Of a DNA stretch of 64,000 nt, positions 1 through 9,070 are shown piece after piece. Within the stretch, counting starts at the first letter, position 1; each line of letters starts with the position of its first letter. The DNA comes from an uncultured Tateyamaria sp. GTDB lineage: Bacteria > Pseudomonadota > Alphaproteobacteria > Rhodobacterales > Rhodobacteraceae. A program made the position numbers and the translations under genes. The stretch lies in contig NZ_CANNDN010000003.1 of assembly GCF_947503465.1 (NCBI RefSeq), forward strand, positions 310,001 to 374,000, in the 5' to 3' direction. The notes beneath the pieces were generated by a model. That model was not told the DNA's origin, searched no databases, and was given only the letters and a program-made list of their open reading frames with translations.

Positions 1-1
1 T

Positions 2-574
2 GACCTGATCAAACGCGAGGATGTCGCCGTCATCGACACCCGCAACGACTATGAGGTAGCCATCGGCACCTTTGACGGCGCGATTGATCCCGCCACCCGC
101 AGCTTTGGCGAGTTTCCCGCATGGTGGGAGGCGAACAAGCATCGCTTTCATGGGCAAAAGGTGGCGATGTTCTGTACCGGCGGCATCCGCTGCGAGAAAT
201 CCACGAACTACCTGCTCGGTCAGGGGGTGGAGGATGTGTTCCATCTCAAGGGCGGCATTCTGAAATATCTCGAAGAGGTGCCCGCCGCGCGCAGCACGTG
301 GCGCGGCGATTGCTTTGTCTTTGACGGGCGCGTGAGTGTCGGGCACGCGTTGAAGGTCGGTCCGCACCAACTCTGCCATGCTTGCCGCCGCCCGATCTTG
401 CCTGCGGATATGGACAGGCCAGCATATGAAGCCGGGGTCAGCTGCCATCACTGCGTGGACGAGACCAGCACCGAGGACAAGGCCCGCTTTCGCGAGCGCC
501 AGAAGCAGATCGAACTGGCCCGCGCCCGGGGCGAGGATCACCTGAGCGGACCGATGGTGCCGGACAAGGGCTGA
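2..574 (+). CDS. trhO: tRNA uridine(34) hydroxylase TrhO (rhodanese family), 5' truncated
   Basis: The reading frame is open from the window edge, so the N-terminal part is missing; about 190 residues are visible. TrhO (YceA/UPF0176 family) makes 5-hydroxyuridine at the tRNA wobble base. The rhodanese loop CTGGIRCEK lies near visible residue 58, with its Cys present. It is followed by the family's [10 protein letters not shown] stretch and a C-terminal pair of Cys clusters (CHAC and CHHC), as is usual for long rhodanese-like proteins of this family. It ends convergent to the MFS gene across a 237-base spacer. I see no sign of decay. The family call is firm and the biochemical role follows from family knowledge. 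Confidence 0.85.
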   Translation, partial: DLIKREDVAVIDTRNDYEVAIGTFDGAIDPATRSFGEFPAWWEANKHRFHGQKVAMFCTGGIRCEKSTNYLLGQGVEDVFHLKGGILKYLEEVPAARSTWRGDCFVFDGRVSVGHALKVGPHQLCHACRRPILPADMDRPAYEAGVSCHHCVDETSTEDKARFRERQKQIELARARGEDHLSGPMVPDKG

Positions 575-673
575 CGGGAGCAAAGCCCATCCTCCTCACA
601 CACTCCGCGGCGTTAACCCTTTCTTCAGACTTGGCACCGTACGCAGCGTTAACCCTGCTTTCCCCGCGATTTC

Positions 674-717
674 GTGCACGCGCGGTGCACGGGTTGTGCA
701 CGCCCGGTGTACGGGTT
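674..717. repeat. Two tandem 22-base GTGCAC-containing repeats in a convergent spacer
   Basis: Two adjacent 22-base units (674-695 and 696-717) differ at only two positions. Each starts with GTGCAC, and the first unit also holds a second GTGCAC. The spacer between trhO and the MFS gene (575-811) also carries two copies of GCGTTAACCCT (near 610 and 646) and a third GTTAAC near 750. It lies between two gene 3' ends, so it is probably not a promoter of either. No terminator hairpin with a T-run is visible. The function is unknown. Confidence 0.6.
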
Positions 718-811
718 GTGACCCGGCCCCGGCCCTTATCTGCAAGGTGTTAACGCGGGGCTGTCGCATGTTGGCGTTTCAACATGCCGACCCGTTGCGC
801 GTACGGTCGTC

Positions 812-2026
812 TCATGCGGGTTGCAGGGCCCGCCTGGGCCGTGTCCGCATCAGCAGCCACACCATGATGGCGATGTTCAGCCCGTTCCACGCGATCCCGT
901 TCCAGAACGCCATCCGGTAGCTGCCCGTCACGTCATAGACCCAGCCCGACATCCAACCGCCCAGCGCCATGCCCATGATCGTTGCCATCATCACAAATCC
1001 GACCCGCGCACCGGCCTCGCGCGCAGGCATGTATTCACGCACGATTATGGCATAGCTGGGCACGATCCCGCCCTGGCTGAGCCCAAAGATCAGGCTGACC
1101 ACATAAAGCGAAACGAGCGCGTCCGAGGGCAGGTACAGCACCAGCGCAATGCATTGCAGGACAGACCCCAGCAACAGCGTTTTCACTCCCCCCAGCCGGT
1201 CGGCCAACAGCCCGGATACAAGGCGCGATCCAACCCCGCCAAGCAGCATCAATGCCAGCATCTCTGCCCCGACCGCGGGCCCGTAGCCAAGGTCGACGCA
1301 ATAGCTGACGATGTGCACCTGCGGCATGGACATCGCCACGCAGCACCCGACACCTGCAAGGCCCAACAGCCATGCCAGGGCGCGCGGCGGCAGGCCCACG
1401 GATGCCGCATTGCCGGACGATACCGCTTCGGCCATTTGGTGAGCGGTATCAGGAACTTGGCGGCGCAGCGTAAAGGCCAGCGGGATCACGACAATCAGGG
1501 TGACGACCGCCAGAACGGCATAGGCTGTGCGCCATCCCTGCGTTTCCAGAATATCGGCCAGCAGGATGGGCCAGATCGCGCCCGACAGATAGTTCCCGCT
1601 GGCGGCGATCGCCACCGCGATCCCGCGCCGTTTCAGGAACCAGTGCGAAATGTCCGCAATCAGCGGCCCGAACCCGACCGAGGTTCCAAAGCCCACCAGC
1701 AGCTGCGCCAGCGACAGGCCAAGGATCGACCCGCTGGCCATCGCCAACCCGTACCCGGCCGCGATGCCAACCGCGCATACCACCAGAACGCGACTGACCC
1801 CCCAGGTGTCCACGGCCCGTCCAATGGCAAAGTTGCCAATGGCAAAGCCCACCATGGTCAGCGTGTAGGGCATGCTGGCTGCGGCCCGGGTCACGCCGAA
1901 CTCTGCCTCGACCGCGGGCATGATCACAATGATGGCCCACATGCCGACATTGGCGACCATCGCGATCAGCAAGGTCAGCCCAAGGCGCATCCAGGAATAG
2001 GTACTGTCGTGAGCGGTGGTCGTCAT
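812..2026 (-). CDS. MFS transporter
   Basis: This 404-residue integral membrane protein has about 12 hydrophobic segments and no signal peptide. Segments typical of the major facilitator superfamily include the cytoplasmic loop after TM2 (IGRAVDTWGVSRVLVVCAVG) and the matching loop in the second half (SGLLADRLGGVKTLLLGS). I chose the start at MTTTAHDSTYSW because further upstream the frame only runs antisense to motB. MRLGLTLL, 12 codons later, is an alternative start. It resembles the oxalate/formate-antiporter-like and monocarboxylate-like MFS proteins, but the substrate cannot be read from sequence. It is divergent from motB and is probably not part of the flagellar regulon. Confidence 0.85.
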   Translation of the reverse strand: MTTTAHDSTYSWMRLGLTLLIAMVANVGMWAIIVIMPAVEAEFGVTRAAASMPYTLTMVGFAIGNFAIGRAVDTWGVSRVLVVCAVGIAAGYGLAMASGSILGLSLAQLLVGFGTSVGFGPLIADISHWFLKRRGIAVAIAASGNYLSGAIWPILLADILETQGWRTAYAVLAVVTLIVVIPLAFTLRRQVPDTAHQMAEAVSSGNAASVGLPPRALAWLLGLAGVGCCVAMSMPQVHIVSYCVDLGYGPAVGAEMLALMLLGGVGSRLVSGLLADRLGGVKTLLLGSVLQCIALVLYLPSDALVSLYVVSLIFGLSQGGIVPSYAIIVREYMPAREAGARVGFVMMATIMGMALGGWMSGWVYDVTGSYRMAFWNGIAWNGLNIAIMVWLLMRTRPRRALQPA

Positions 2027-2085
2027 ACCGGCATCTGCGCACCCGGCGTGACGCGACGCAAGCAAGTTGCTGACAATTCGAAGTG

Positions 2086-2101
2086 TTAATCCTGCCGTAA
2101 C
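2086..2101 (+). promoter_or_regulatory. CtrA-like box upstream of motB
   Basis: The sequence reads TTAA-TCCTGCC-GTAAC, one mismatch from the CtrA consensus TTAA-N7-TTAAC. It lies about 50 bases before motB in the gap shared with the divergent MFS gene. CtrA control of flagellar genes is known in several Roseobacter species; occupancy here is inferred. Confidence 0.4.
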
Positions 2102-2149
2102 AGGCCTCATGCTAGCCCTGTTCCCGGGTGAAAAACTGAGGTGTGGGAT

Positions 2150-2989
2150 ATGAGCGTGCAAGCCAATGCGCGGCCAATCATCATCAAGAGGAAGAAGGTT
2201 GTCGGCGGTGGTGGTCACCATGGCGGTGCCTGGAAAGTGGCCTATGCGGATTTTGTGACCGCGATGATGGCCTTCTTCATGTTGATGTGGCTGCTGAATG
2301 CGACGACCGAAAAACAGCGCAAGGGCATCGCGGATTACTTTTCTCCGACCATTCCGATCAACCGGGTATCGGGCGGCGGCGACGGCAGCTTTGGCGGCGA
2401 CAGCGTGTTCTCTGAAGTCACGTTGCCCCAGAACGGTACAGGCGCCTCGTCTCAGCGGCCCACCGAATCCAAGCAGGCGCGTGGCGAGACCGGCGCAACC
2501 GACACCGGTGATCTGACGGCAGAGCAGGAAGAAGTGTTCAAATCTGTCGAGGCCAGACTTTTGGGCAAGGGCGGCGAGACCAAGGTCATGGACAATGACC
2601 TGCAACACATCGTGACCCGCATCACGGATGAAGGTCTGGTGATCGAACTGTTTGCGCTGGAAGATACGCCACTGTTTGTCGAAGGGACGGACACGCCGAC
2701 ACCGCTGTTGCGTGATCTGTCGCGCCTGATTGCTGATGCCACCCGCACCGTCAAGAACAACGTCGCTGTCGAAGGGCATGTGCCGGCGCAGCCCATCGTG
2801 ATTGCCGAACGCGCGACATGGCAAAGTTCCGTGGCGCGCGCGAATGCGATGCGGGTCTTGCTGGAACAGACTGGTGTTGATTCCCAACGCATTGCACGCG
2901 TCACGGGCCACGCGGATCGCGAACCGGCGGTCAGAAATCCGATGGCAGTACGCAACAACCGCATCGAGATTATCTTTCTTCGGGACTGA
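2150..2989 (+). CDS. motB: Flagellar stator protein MotB
   Basis: This 279-residue protein pairs with MotA to form the proton-driven stator and anchors it to peptidoglycan. The N-terminus is basic (IIIKRKKVVGGGGHHGG). A single TM follows at about residues 28-50, containing the conserved Asp of the ion path in AYADFVTAMMAFF. The C-terminal half is an OmpA-like peptidoglycan-binding domain with the typical SSVARANAMRVLLEQTGV and RNNRIEI signatures. The ATG at 2150 follows GAGG; an in-frame GTG nine bases upstream is less likely. Oddly, motB lies about 11 kb from motA rather than next to it, heading the hook-gene block. Confidence 0.95.
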   Translation: MSVQANARPIIIKRKKVVGGGGHHGGAWKVAYADFVTAMMAFFMLMWLLNATTEKQRKGIADYFSPTIPINRVSGGGDGSFGGDSVFSEVTLPQNGTGASSQRPTESKQARGETGATDTGDLTAEQEEVFKSVEARLLGKGGETKVMDNDLQHIVTRITDEGLVIELFALEDTPLFVEGTDTPTPLLRDLSRLIADATRTVKNNVAVEGHVPAQPIVIAERATWQSSVARANAMRVLLEQTGVDSQRIARVTGHADREPAVRNPMAVRNNRIEIIFLRD

Positions 2990-3017
2990 CCCGCCGGAAT
3001 AGCTTGGATTTTATCTG

Positions 3018-3033
3018 TTAGCCCGGCGTTAAG
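3018..3033 (+). promoter_or_regulatory. CtrA-like box upstream of flgE
   Basis: The sequence reads TTAG-CCCGGCG-TTAAG, which keeps the N7 spacing of a CtrA site with two mismatches. It lies about 55 bases before flgE in the motB-flgE gap and could start a separate hook-gene transcript. Confidence 0.3.
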
Positions 3034-3087
3034 GCGGCACACCTATCTGTTGGCTCAATTCGGTCGGTACAGCAGAAAGGCGTGTCC

Positions 3088-4389
3088 ATGACGATTTCTT
3101 CCTCGCTCAATGCAGGTGTTGCAGGGTTGCAGGCAAATGCAACGCGGCTTGCGTCCATTTCGGACAACATCGCAAACTCCTCAACCTTCGGGTACAAACG
3201 GGTTCAGACGGACTTTCAGTCGCTGGTGATCTCGTCAAACGGGGCAACCTATTCGGCCGGGGGTGTCCGGGCGTCCACTGAACGGCTGATTGATCAGCGC
3301 GGGTCGCTGGTATCGACCTCCAACGCCACGGACCTTGCCGTGCGCGGACGTGGCATGCTGCCGGTCGCACAAAGCAGCGATGTGAATGTCGGCAACGGCA
3401 ACAGCCAGATGTTCCTGACCACGACCGGGTCATTTCGCACCGATGCGCAGGGTTTTCTGAGGTCGGATTCAGGCCTGGTGCTCTTGGGTTGGCCCGCGTT
3501 GGCCGATGGGACAGTGCCGACATTCCCGCGTGACACATCGGATGGCTTGCAACCGGTTCAGATCAACGTGAACCAGTTTTCCGGAGAGCCGACGACGCAA
3601 CTGTCGCTGGGTGTGAACCTGCCCGCCACGGACACGGATGCGGGATCTGCCGGCGAGGTTCAGTACTTGTCGGTCGAGTATTTTGACAACCTCGGCACGT
3701 CCGAGAACATCAACATCAGTTTCACGCCGACGGTTCCGGGCGCCGGCACGTCGAATGAATGGACCATGCAGTTGACCGACTCGGCCCTCGGGGGGGCCGT
3801 CGTGGGTGAATACGTGCTGACCTTCGACGACAGCCGAACCGCGGGCGGAACGCTCGCGTCGGTCGCGACAACCAGCGGCGGGGCCTATGATCCGGCGACG
3901 GGCACAATCATTGTGACCGCAGAGGGTGGACCGCTGGAAATCAACATCGGCCAACTGGGCGAAAGCGATGGGCTGACCCAGCTCTCTGACAGTTTTGCCC
4001 CGGTGTCGATTTCGAAGGACGGCTCACCCGTCGGCAACATGACCAATGTCGAGGTGGACGCGAACGGCTTTGTGACCGCGTTCTTCGACACGGGTATCAG
4101 CCGCACGATCTATCAGATCCCGCTGGTCGACCTACCCAATCCGAACGGTATGGTGGCGCTGGACCAGCAGACCTATCTGCCCTCGCCGGAAAGCGGCAGC
4201 TTCTTTCTTTGGGATGCAGGTGACGGTCCAACGGGCGACATCGTGTCCTATGCGCGCGAGGAATCCGCCGTGGATGTGGCGGGCGAACTGACCGCAATGA
4301 TCCAGACCCAACGGGCCTATTCGTCAAATGCCAAGGTCATTCAGACCGTGGACGAGATGCTGCAGGAAACCACGAACATCAAACGCTGA
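3088..4389 (+). CDS. flgE: Flagellar hook protein FlgE
   Basis: This 433-residue hook subunit polymerises into the universal joint outside the outer membrane. The N-terminus (LNAGVAGLQANATRLASISDNIANSSTFGYKR) and the C-terminal heptad region (YSSNAKVIQTVDEMLQETTNI) are the terminal coiled-coil helices shared by axial proteins. The middle is the variable surface-exposed part. I chose the ATG at 3088 (MTISSSLNAG) because AGAAAGG lies just upstream; an in-frame GTG six bases earlier is an alternative. It is followed 39 bases later by flgK on the same strand, the usual hook and hook-junction order. Confidence 0.95.
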   Translation: MTISSSLNAGVAGLQANATRLASISDNIANSSTFGYKRVQTDFQSLVISSNGATYSAGGVRASTERLIDQRGSLVSTSNATDLAVRGRGMLPVAQSSDVNVGNGNSQMFLTTTGSFRTDAQGFLRSDSGLVLLGWPALADGTVPTFPRDTSDGLQPVQINVNQFSGEPTTQLSLGVNLPATDTDAGSAGEVQYLSVEYFDNLGTSENINISFTPTVPGAGTSNEWTMQLTDSALGGAVVGEYVLTFDDSRTAGGTLASVATTSGGAYDPATGTIIVTAEGGPLEINIGQLGESDGLTQLSDSFAPVSISKDGSPVGNMTNVEVDANGFVTAFFDTGISRTIYQIPLVDLPNPNGMVALDQQTYLPSPESGSFFLWDAGDGPTGDIVSYAREESAVDVAGELTAMIQTQRAYSSNAKVIQTVDEMLQETTNIKR

Positions 4390-4428
4390 TAAGTCCGCAA
4401 GGCGCAGCACAACGCGGGAGTTGGCGAT

Positions 4429-5883
4429 ATGTCACTGACCAGTGCACTTACTTCGGCCATGTCAGGCCTTCGGGCGGCCAGTCGCGGGTCCGAAATCGTA
4501 TCGAGCAATATCGCCAACGCCAACACGCCCGGATACGTCCGGCGCACCCTGTCGATTTCTTCGGACACGGGCGGCGGCGCGGTCGGCGTTCGGATCAACG
4601 GTGTGGTGCGGCATGTCGACCAGCAGATCATCAATGACCGACGGCTGGCCGGAGCAGAAACAGGATATCGTTCTGAAACGACATCCGCCCTGACCCGGAT
4701 CGAAGATCTGATCGGAACACCGGACAGCGCCGGGTCACTTGCCGCGCGCGTCGCCGATTTTGAGCAAAGCCTGATCACTGCCAGCAGCCGGCCCGACGCC
4801 ACCGAACGCCTGACAAGCGTCGCGTTTGCCGCCAAGGACCTGGCCCAGTCCATCGCGACTGTTGCGGGCGGCATACAGGATGCCCGGACCCAAGCCGATC
4901 GCAGCATCGACGCTCAGGTCACACGTTTGAACGACGCTCTGAAAGGTGTCGAAACGCTCAATTCGCGGATCGTTGCAAGCAATGCAAGCGGCACCGATAT
5001 TGCGGCCCTTCAGGACCAGCGCCAACAGTTGATCGACGAGATCAGCGAAATGGTACCGGTACGCACGGTGCCACGCGACCATGGCGCGGTGGCCCTTTAT
5101 TCGACAGGTGGGGCGATCCTGCTGGAAGGTCGCGCCGTCGAGGTTGGGTTTGATCCGGCCAACACGGTGACACCCTACGAATCCATTGGCGATGGCACTT
5201 TGTCTGGGCTGACCCTGAATGGCGTTTCCATCAACACATCCTCTGCCAATGGCCGTCTGCATGGTGGGACGTTGGGCGCCCAGTTCGAAATCAGGGATGA
5301 GATTGCCCCGGCGGCGCAAGCCCAAGTTGACGCGATCGCCCGAGACTTGATCGAACGCTTCGAAGACAGCGCCGTTGACCCGACACTGGCGGCCGGCGAT
5401 GCCGGCTTGTTCACAGATGAGGGAAACCCTCTGGATGCGACGACGGAACTGGGGCTGGCCACACGGCTGTCCCTGAATGCGCTGGTTGATCCGGATCAAG
5501 GTGGAGAGACATGGCGCATCCGTGATGGCTTGGGTGCCGCCGCACCGGGCGACGCAGGGGAGTCCACACTTCTGATCGCGTTGACGGATGTGCTGGGTGC
5601 AACACGCACGCAGGCGTCCGGTTCATTCGGACCATCGCCGCTCAGCGTTGAAGGCGTCGTGGCAAGCCTCTCATCCCAAATCGGAACGGATCGTCTGCGC
5701 GAAGACCGCCAGCTGTCATTCGCGAATGCCCAGTTCACGGAACTGACCCAAATCGAATTGGCTGATGGCGTCGACACCGATGCGGAGATTCAGAACCTGA
5801 TGATCCTGGAACAGGCCTATGCCGCCAATGCGCGGGTCATCTCTACCGTCGATGAGATGTTCGACACGTTGATGAGGATTTGA
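4429..5883 (+). CDS. flgK: Flagellar hook-associated protein FlgK (HAP1)
   Basis: This 484-residue protein is the first hook-filament junction protein. It carries the axial-protein N-terminal signature SSNIANANTPGYVRRTL and ends with the matching C-terminal helix (YAANARVISTVDEMFDTLMRI). The long helical segment around residues 90-210 is typical of FlgK. The start follows GGGAG at a good spacing. Its stop lies two bases before the flgL start codon, so the two junction proteins are probably translated together. The central domain is diverse, as expected for surface-exposed parts. Confidence 0.95.
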   Translation: MSLTSALTSAMSGLRAASRGSEIVSSNIANANTPGYVRRTLSISSDTGGGAVGVRINGVVRHVDQQIINDRRLAGAETGYRSETTSALTRIEDLIGTPDSAGSLAARVADFEQSLITASSRPDATERLTSVAFAAKDLAQSIATVAGGIQDARTQADRSIDAQVTRLNDALKGVETLNSRIVASNASGTDIAALQDQRQQLIDEISEMVPVRTVPRDHGAVALYSTGGAILLEGRAVEVGFDPANTVTPYESIGDGTLSGLTLNGVSINTSSANGRLHGGTLGAQFEIRDEIAPAAQAQVDAIARDLIERFEDSAVDPTLAAGDAGLFTDEGNPLDATTELGLATRLSLNALVDPDQGGETWRIRDGLGAAAPGDAGESTLLIALTDVLGATRTQASGSFGPSPLSVEGVVASLSSQIGTDRLREDRQLSFANAQFTELTQIELADGVDTDAEIQNLMILEQAYAANARVISTVDEMFDTLMRI

Positions 5884-5885
5884 AC

Positions 5886-6893
5886 ATGTACAGCTATGGA
5901 CTGGGTGATCTGGCTCAGAACTTTCTTCTTCAACGCCGTGGCGCAGCATTGAAAACGGAAATGACGCGCCTGAATGAAGAGTTGGCGAGCGGCCGGATCA
6001 GCGACGTCAAATCGGTGCTTGCCGGCAACGTCAGCTACCTGTCCGACATCGAAGGCGATTTGCGGACACTGTCGGGTTACAAGGTCGCCACGTCAGAAGC
6101 CGCGCAATTTGCCTCGGCCGCGCAAAGCGCGCTGGACAGAATTGACACGGGTGTCGCGACGCTCAGCACTGCGCTGATCACAGCATCATCCAGTGCTGTT
6201 GGTCCGGTGCTGGACCAAATGTCCGTGGATGCAAAGAACGAGTTGAGCAGCATTGTCACATCGCTCAACACATCCAGCGGTGGGCGATCTTTGTTTGCGG
6301 GCGCCGCGACCGACCGGCCCGCCTTGAATGGCGCGGACACCATCCTGGCCGACCTGCGCGCCGCAATTGCGGGCAATACCACGGTCGACGACATCAGCGC
6401 CGCCGTCGATGCCTGGTTCGATGATCCCGCGGGGTTTCGTGCCTCGGCATACACCGGATCCGATAGCGCACTTGCCGCATTCCAGTTGGCGGAGGACGAA
6501 CAGGTATCGGTCAGCCTGAAGGCGGACGATACTGTGTTCCGAACCCTGATGAAGAACACTGCGTTGGCCGCAATCGCTGCAGATGACAGTCTGGCCCTCT
6601 CCGGCCCAGCCCAACAGAGCCTACTTCAGCAAGCGGGCGAAGGACTGTTCGAAGCCAAGGCCGACTTGACCGCCGCCCGGAGCAACCTCGGCTCAGCCGA
6701 GGCGCGCATTGACACCATCGCAACCCGCAACGCAGCCCGCGACACATCCCTGCAGTTTGCCAAGGGCGCATTGCTGCAGGCCGACCCCTATGACACCGCA
6801 ACCCAATTGGAGGCAGTCCAATTCCAGCTTCAATCCCTTTACACGATCACCGCACGCATGTCCGATCTGTCGCTGGTCAACTTCGTCAGATGA
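5886..6893 (+). CDS. flgL: Flagellar hook-filament junction protein FlgL (HAP3)
   Basis: This 335-residue protein is flagellin-like at both ends. The N-terminal helix includes LKTEMTRLNEELASGRISD, and the C-terminal helix is LEAVQFQLQSLYTITARMSD. FlgL is the second junction protein and the adaptor onto which flagellin polymerises. The frame also opens at a TTG six bases upstream, but the ATG at 5886 keeps it clear of the flgK stop. It overlaps flgI by four bases (ATGA), so the two are translationally coupled. The flgK-flgL order directly after flgE supports the identification over a flagellin. Confidence 0.93.
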   Translation: MYSYGLGDLAQNFLLQRRGAALKTEMTRLNEELASGRISDVKSVLAGNVSYLSDIEGDLRTLSGYKVATSEAAQFASAAQSALDRIDTGVATLSTALITASSSAVGPVLDQMSVDAKNELSSIVTSLNTSSGGRSLFAGAATDRPALNGADTILADLRAAIAGNTTVDDISAAVDAWFDDPAGFRASAYTGSDSALAAFQLAEDEQVSVSLKADDTVFRTLMKNTALAAIAADDSLALSGPAQQSLLQQAGEGLFEAKADLTAARSNLGSAEARIDTIATRNAARDTSLQFAKGALLQADPYDTATQLEAVQFQLQSLYTITARMSDLSLVNFVR

Positions 6894-7990
6894 TCCGCGC
6901 ACTCATCTGGCTGGTCGTCACGCTTGGGGCAACGGCAGCCATAGCAAACCCCGTGCGGATCAAGGACCTTGTCGACTTTGATGGCGTCCGTGGCAATGAC
7001 CTTGTTGGATACGGACTGGTTGTCGGACTGGATGGAACCGGTGACGGTCTGCGCAACGCGCCCTTTACCGAAGACATCATGACGAACATCCTCGAGCGGC
7101 TGGGGGTGAACGTCACGGGCGAACAGTTTCGGCCCAAGAATGTGGCCGCCGTGATCGTCACTGCCACACTCCCACCCTTTGCGCGCAGCGGAAGCCAGAT
7201 CGATATTACGGTCTCGGCGATCGGCGACGCCAAGAGCCTGCTCGGCGGCACGCTGGTGATGACGCCGATGAACGCGGCAGACGGTGAAATCTATGCCGTA
7301 GCACAGGGCACCATTCTTGCCGGCGGCGCCGTTGCCGAAGGTGATGGTGCGCGTGTCACCCAGGGCGTCCCTACGTCAGGCGTGATTCCATCCGGAGCCC
7401 GCATCGAGCGAGAGATCGACTTTGAACTCAGCAGTCTGACCGATATGCGGTTGGCGCTGCGCGATCCGGATTTTACCACCGCGGCGCGGATCGAGGATGC
7501 AATCAATGCCGTGTTCGGACGCTCGGTCGCAACGATGCTGGATTCTGGCACGGTTTCCTTGAGCATCCCCCAGACCCGCGCCAGATCCGTGGCGCACGCG
7601 CTTGGCCGAATTGAAAACATCGCCGTGCAACCGGAACGCAAGGCTCGCGTTGTCGTCGACCAGCGATCGGGCACGATCGTCATGGGCGACGACGTCCGAA
7701 TTTCGCGCGTTGCGGTATCACAAGGCAATCTGACGCTTCGTATTCAAGAGCAACCTCTGGCCGTCCAACCCAACCCATTTGCCAACGGCCAGACCGTAGT
7801 TGTGCCTCGGACAACGGTGGATTTGCAGGATGAAGAAGGTCCAGGACTGGCCGAAATTCCCGAAGGGGCATCCTTGTCCGAGGTCATTGCCGGATTGAAT
7901 GCTCTTGGTGTTGCTCCGCGAGACATGATCGATATCCTGAAAAGCATCAAAGCTGCGGGTGCGCTGCATGCCGAGTTTGTTGTCCGCTAA
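6890..7990 (+). CDS. flgI: Flagellar P-ring protein FlgI
   Basis: This 366-residue periplasmic protein builds the P ring around the rod in the peptidoglycan layer. It has a Sec signal peptide (about residues 1-19, ending TAAIANP). The highly conserved VRIKDLVDFDGVRGNDLVGYGLVVGLDGTGD block and the C-terminal ALGVAPRDMIDILKSIKAAGALHAE are both present. Length is normal. It overlaps flgL by ATGA and is the last gene of the block. Its FlgH and FlgA partners are in the minus-strand operon at 21.5-22.7 kb. Confidence 0.96.
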   Translation: MIRALIWLVVTLGATAAIANPVRIKDLVDFDGVRGNDLVGYGLVVGLDGTGDGLRNAPFTEDIMTNILERLGVNVTGEQFRPKNVAAVIVTATLPPFARSGSQIDITVSAIGDAKSLLGGTLVMTPMNAADGEIYAVAQGTILAGGAVAEGDGARVTQGVPTSGVIPSGARIEREIDFELSSLTDMRLALRDPDFTTAARIEDAINAVFGRSVATMLDSGTVSLSIPQTRARSVAHALGRIENIAVQPERKARVVVDQRSGTIVMGDDVRISRVAVSQGNLTLRIQEQPLAVQPNPFANGQTVVVPRTTVDLQDEEGPGLAEIPEGASLSEVIAGLNALGVAPRDMIDILKSIKAAGALHAEFVVR

Positions 7991-8323
7991 GTCTCTGCGC
8001 AAGGTGGTCGCACCGGGTACGGCGAAGCTGCGCAATCATGGGTGCGCGCCATGCGGACACTCCCCAGCTTCTGCTCAACTCAAGTGATGTTGAAACGGCG
8101 TGAGCAAATTGACTGGACTTAGAAGGAACGCCTTGCCCACCACGTCTGTCCGCAACGAGATCTTGCTGTGTGAGGACAGACCGAAAGGGGGCAGTGCACC
8201 AACGCGAACGTCCAAGGTATGCGATATGGAACGCTTTCGTGCAGCACGGCTTTAACTTTTCCAAAGCGCAGGCGTAACAAATCTGGGATGCTCGTATGCG
8301 CCGTCCGCCATGACTGCTTGCGG
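7991..8323. other. 333-base spacer between convergent flgI and fliP, no recognised content
   Basis: The stretch lies between the 3' ends of flgI and fliP. Minus-strand frames are partly open but show no convincing ribosome binding site or recognisable protein motif, and no clear terminator hairpin with a T-run is visible. It is much longer than any other spacer in the flagellar cluster, where most neighbours overlap. It may be a remnant of an inserted or deleted gene; I cannot identify it. Confidence 0.5.
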
Positions 8324-9070
8324 CTAGAAGTAGCTGCGCACCAGGCTCCCGGCGATCAAGCTCCATCCGTCAGCGATAACAAAGAATGCCAGCTTGAATG
8401 GCAACGACACGATGGCCGGCGGCACCATCATCATCCCCATACTCATCAACACGGCCGCAGCCACAAGATCGATGATCAGGAACGGCAGAAAGATCAGGAA
8501 TCCGATCTGAAACGCACGCGAAATTTCGGACAAAAGGAAACTCGGGATCAATACCGACAAGGGCGCATCCGGTTCCAGCACGATACCTTGCGTATCAGGC
8601 CGCAGATCGGCCATCGCGGCAAATGTATCCGCGTCCAATCGGCCTGCCATGAAGACACGGAACGGCTCGAGCGTGCGAACAAACGCGGCTTCGGGGTCTA
8701 TCTGCTCGTCCAGCAGCGGGCGCAACCCGCTTGTCCACGCTTCGGTAAAGACGGGTTCCATGATGAAGTAGGTGAGAAACAACGCCAGGCTGACGATCAG
8801 CATGTTCGGAGGTGATTGTTGCAAGCCGATTGCCTGGCGCAGGATCGACAGTACCGTCACCAGAAACGGAAAGCATGTGACCATGATGGCCAGACCGGGC
8901 GCAAGGCTCAAAACAGTGATCAGCGCAAGCAACTGCAGCGTGCGCGCGCTCAACGAACTGTCGTCTCCAAGCGAGATCGCAATGTCCTGAGCGCTCGCCA
9001 TGCTGGGCAAGAGCACAAGTACACACAGCCACAGGCCCGAAACCCTCACGCGATCAAAGACCTGCGCCAA
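8324..9070 (-). CDS. fliP: Flagellar type III export gate protein FliP
   Basis: This 248-residue inner-membrane protein is the core of the FliP5-FliQ4-FliR1 export pore. It has an N-terminal signal peptide (to about residue 27, SMASAQD). The conserved TCFPFLVTVLSILRQAIGLQQSPPN, LIPSFLLSEISRAFQIGFLIFLPFLIID and MGMMMVPPAIVSLPFKLAFF segments are all present. The start lies inside the 3' end of fliN (17-base overlap), so the two are tightly coupled. No fliO gene is found upstream. It is the last gene of the fliF-fliH-fliN-fliP block. Confidence 0.96.
   Translation of the reverse strand: MAQVFDRVRVSGLWLCVLVLLPSMASAQDIAISLGDDSSLSARTLQLLALITVLSLAPGLAIMVTCFPFLVTVLSILRQAIGLQQSPPNMLIVSLALFLTYFIMEPVFTEAWTSGLRPLLDEQIDPEAAFVRTLEPFRVFMAGRLDADTFAAMADLRPDTQGIVLEPDAPLSVLIPSFLLSEISRAFQIGFLIFLPFLIIDLVAAAVLMSMGMMMVPPAIVSLPFKLAFFVIADGWSLIAGSLVRSYF

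Noticed and set aside
674-717. CRISPR-like repeats
   Set aside because: Only two directly adjacent units without spacers and no cas genes nearby.
821-2089. 422-residue plus-strand frame over the MFS gene
   Set aside because: It is His/Arg/Gln-rich shadow coding of a high-GC gene on the opposite strand, with no family pattern.
2027-2911. N-terminal extension of the minus-strand MFS frame
   Set aside because: The frame is open but lies antisense to motB, contains no MFS-like residues, and a good start exists at 2026.
7947-8366. 139-residue minus-strand frame in the flgI-fliP gap
   Set aside because: It overlaps both flanking genes, has no ribosome site and no recognisable motif; I describe the gap instead.
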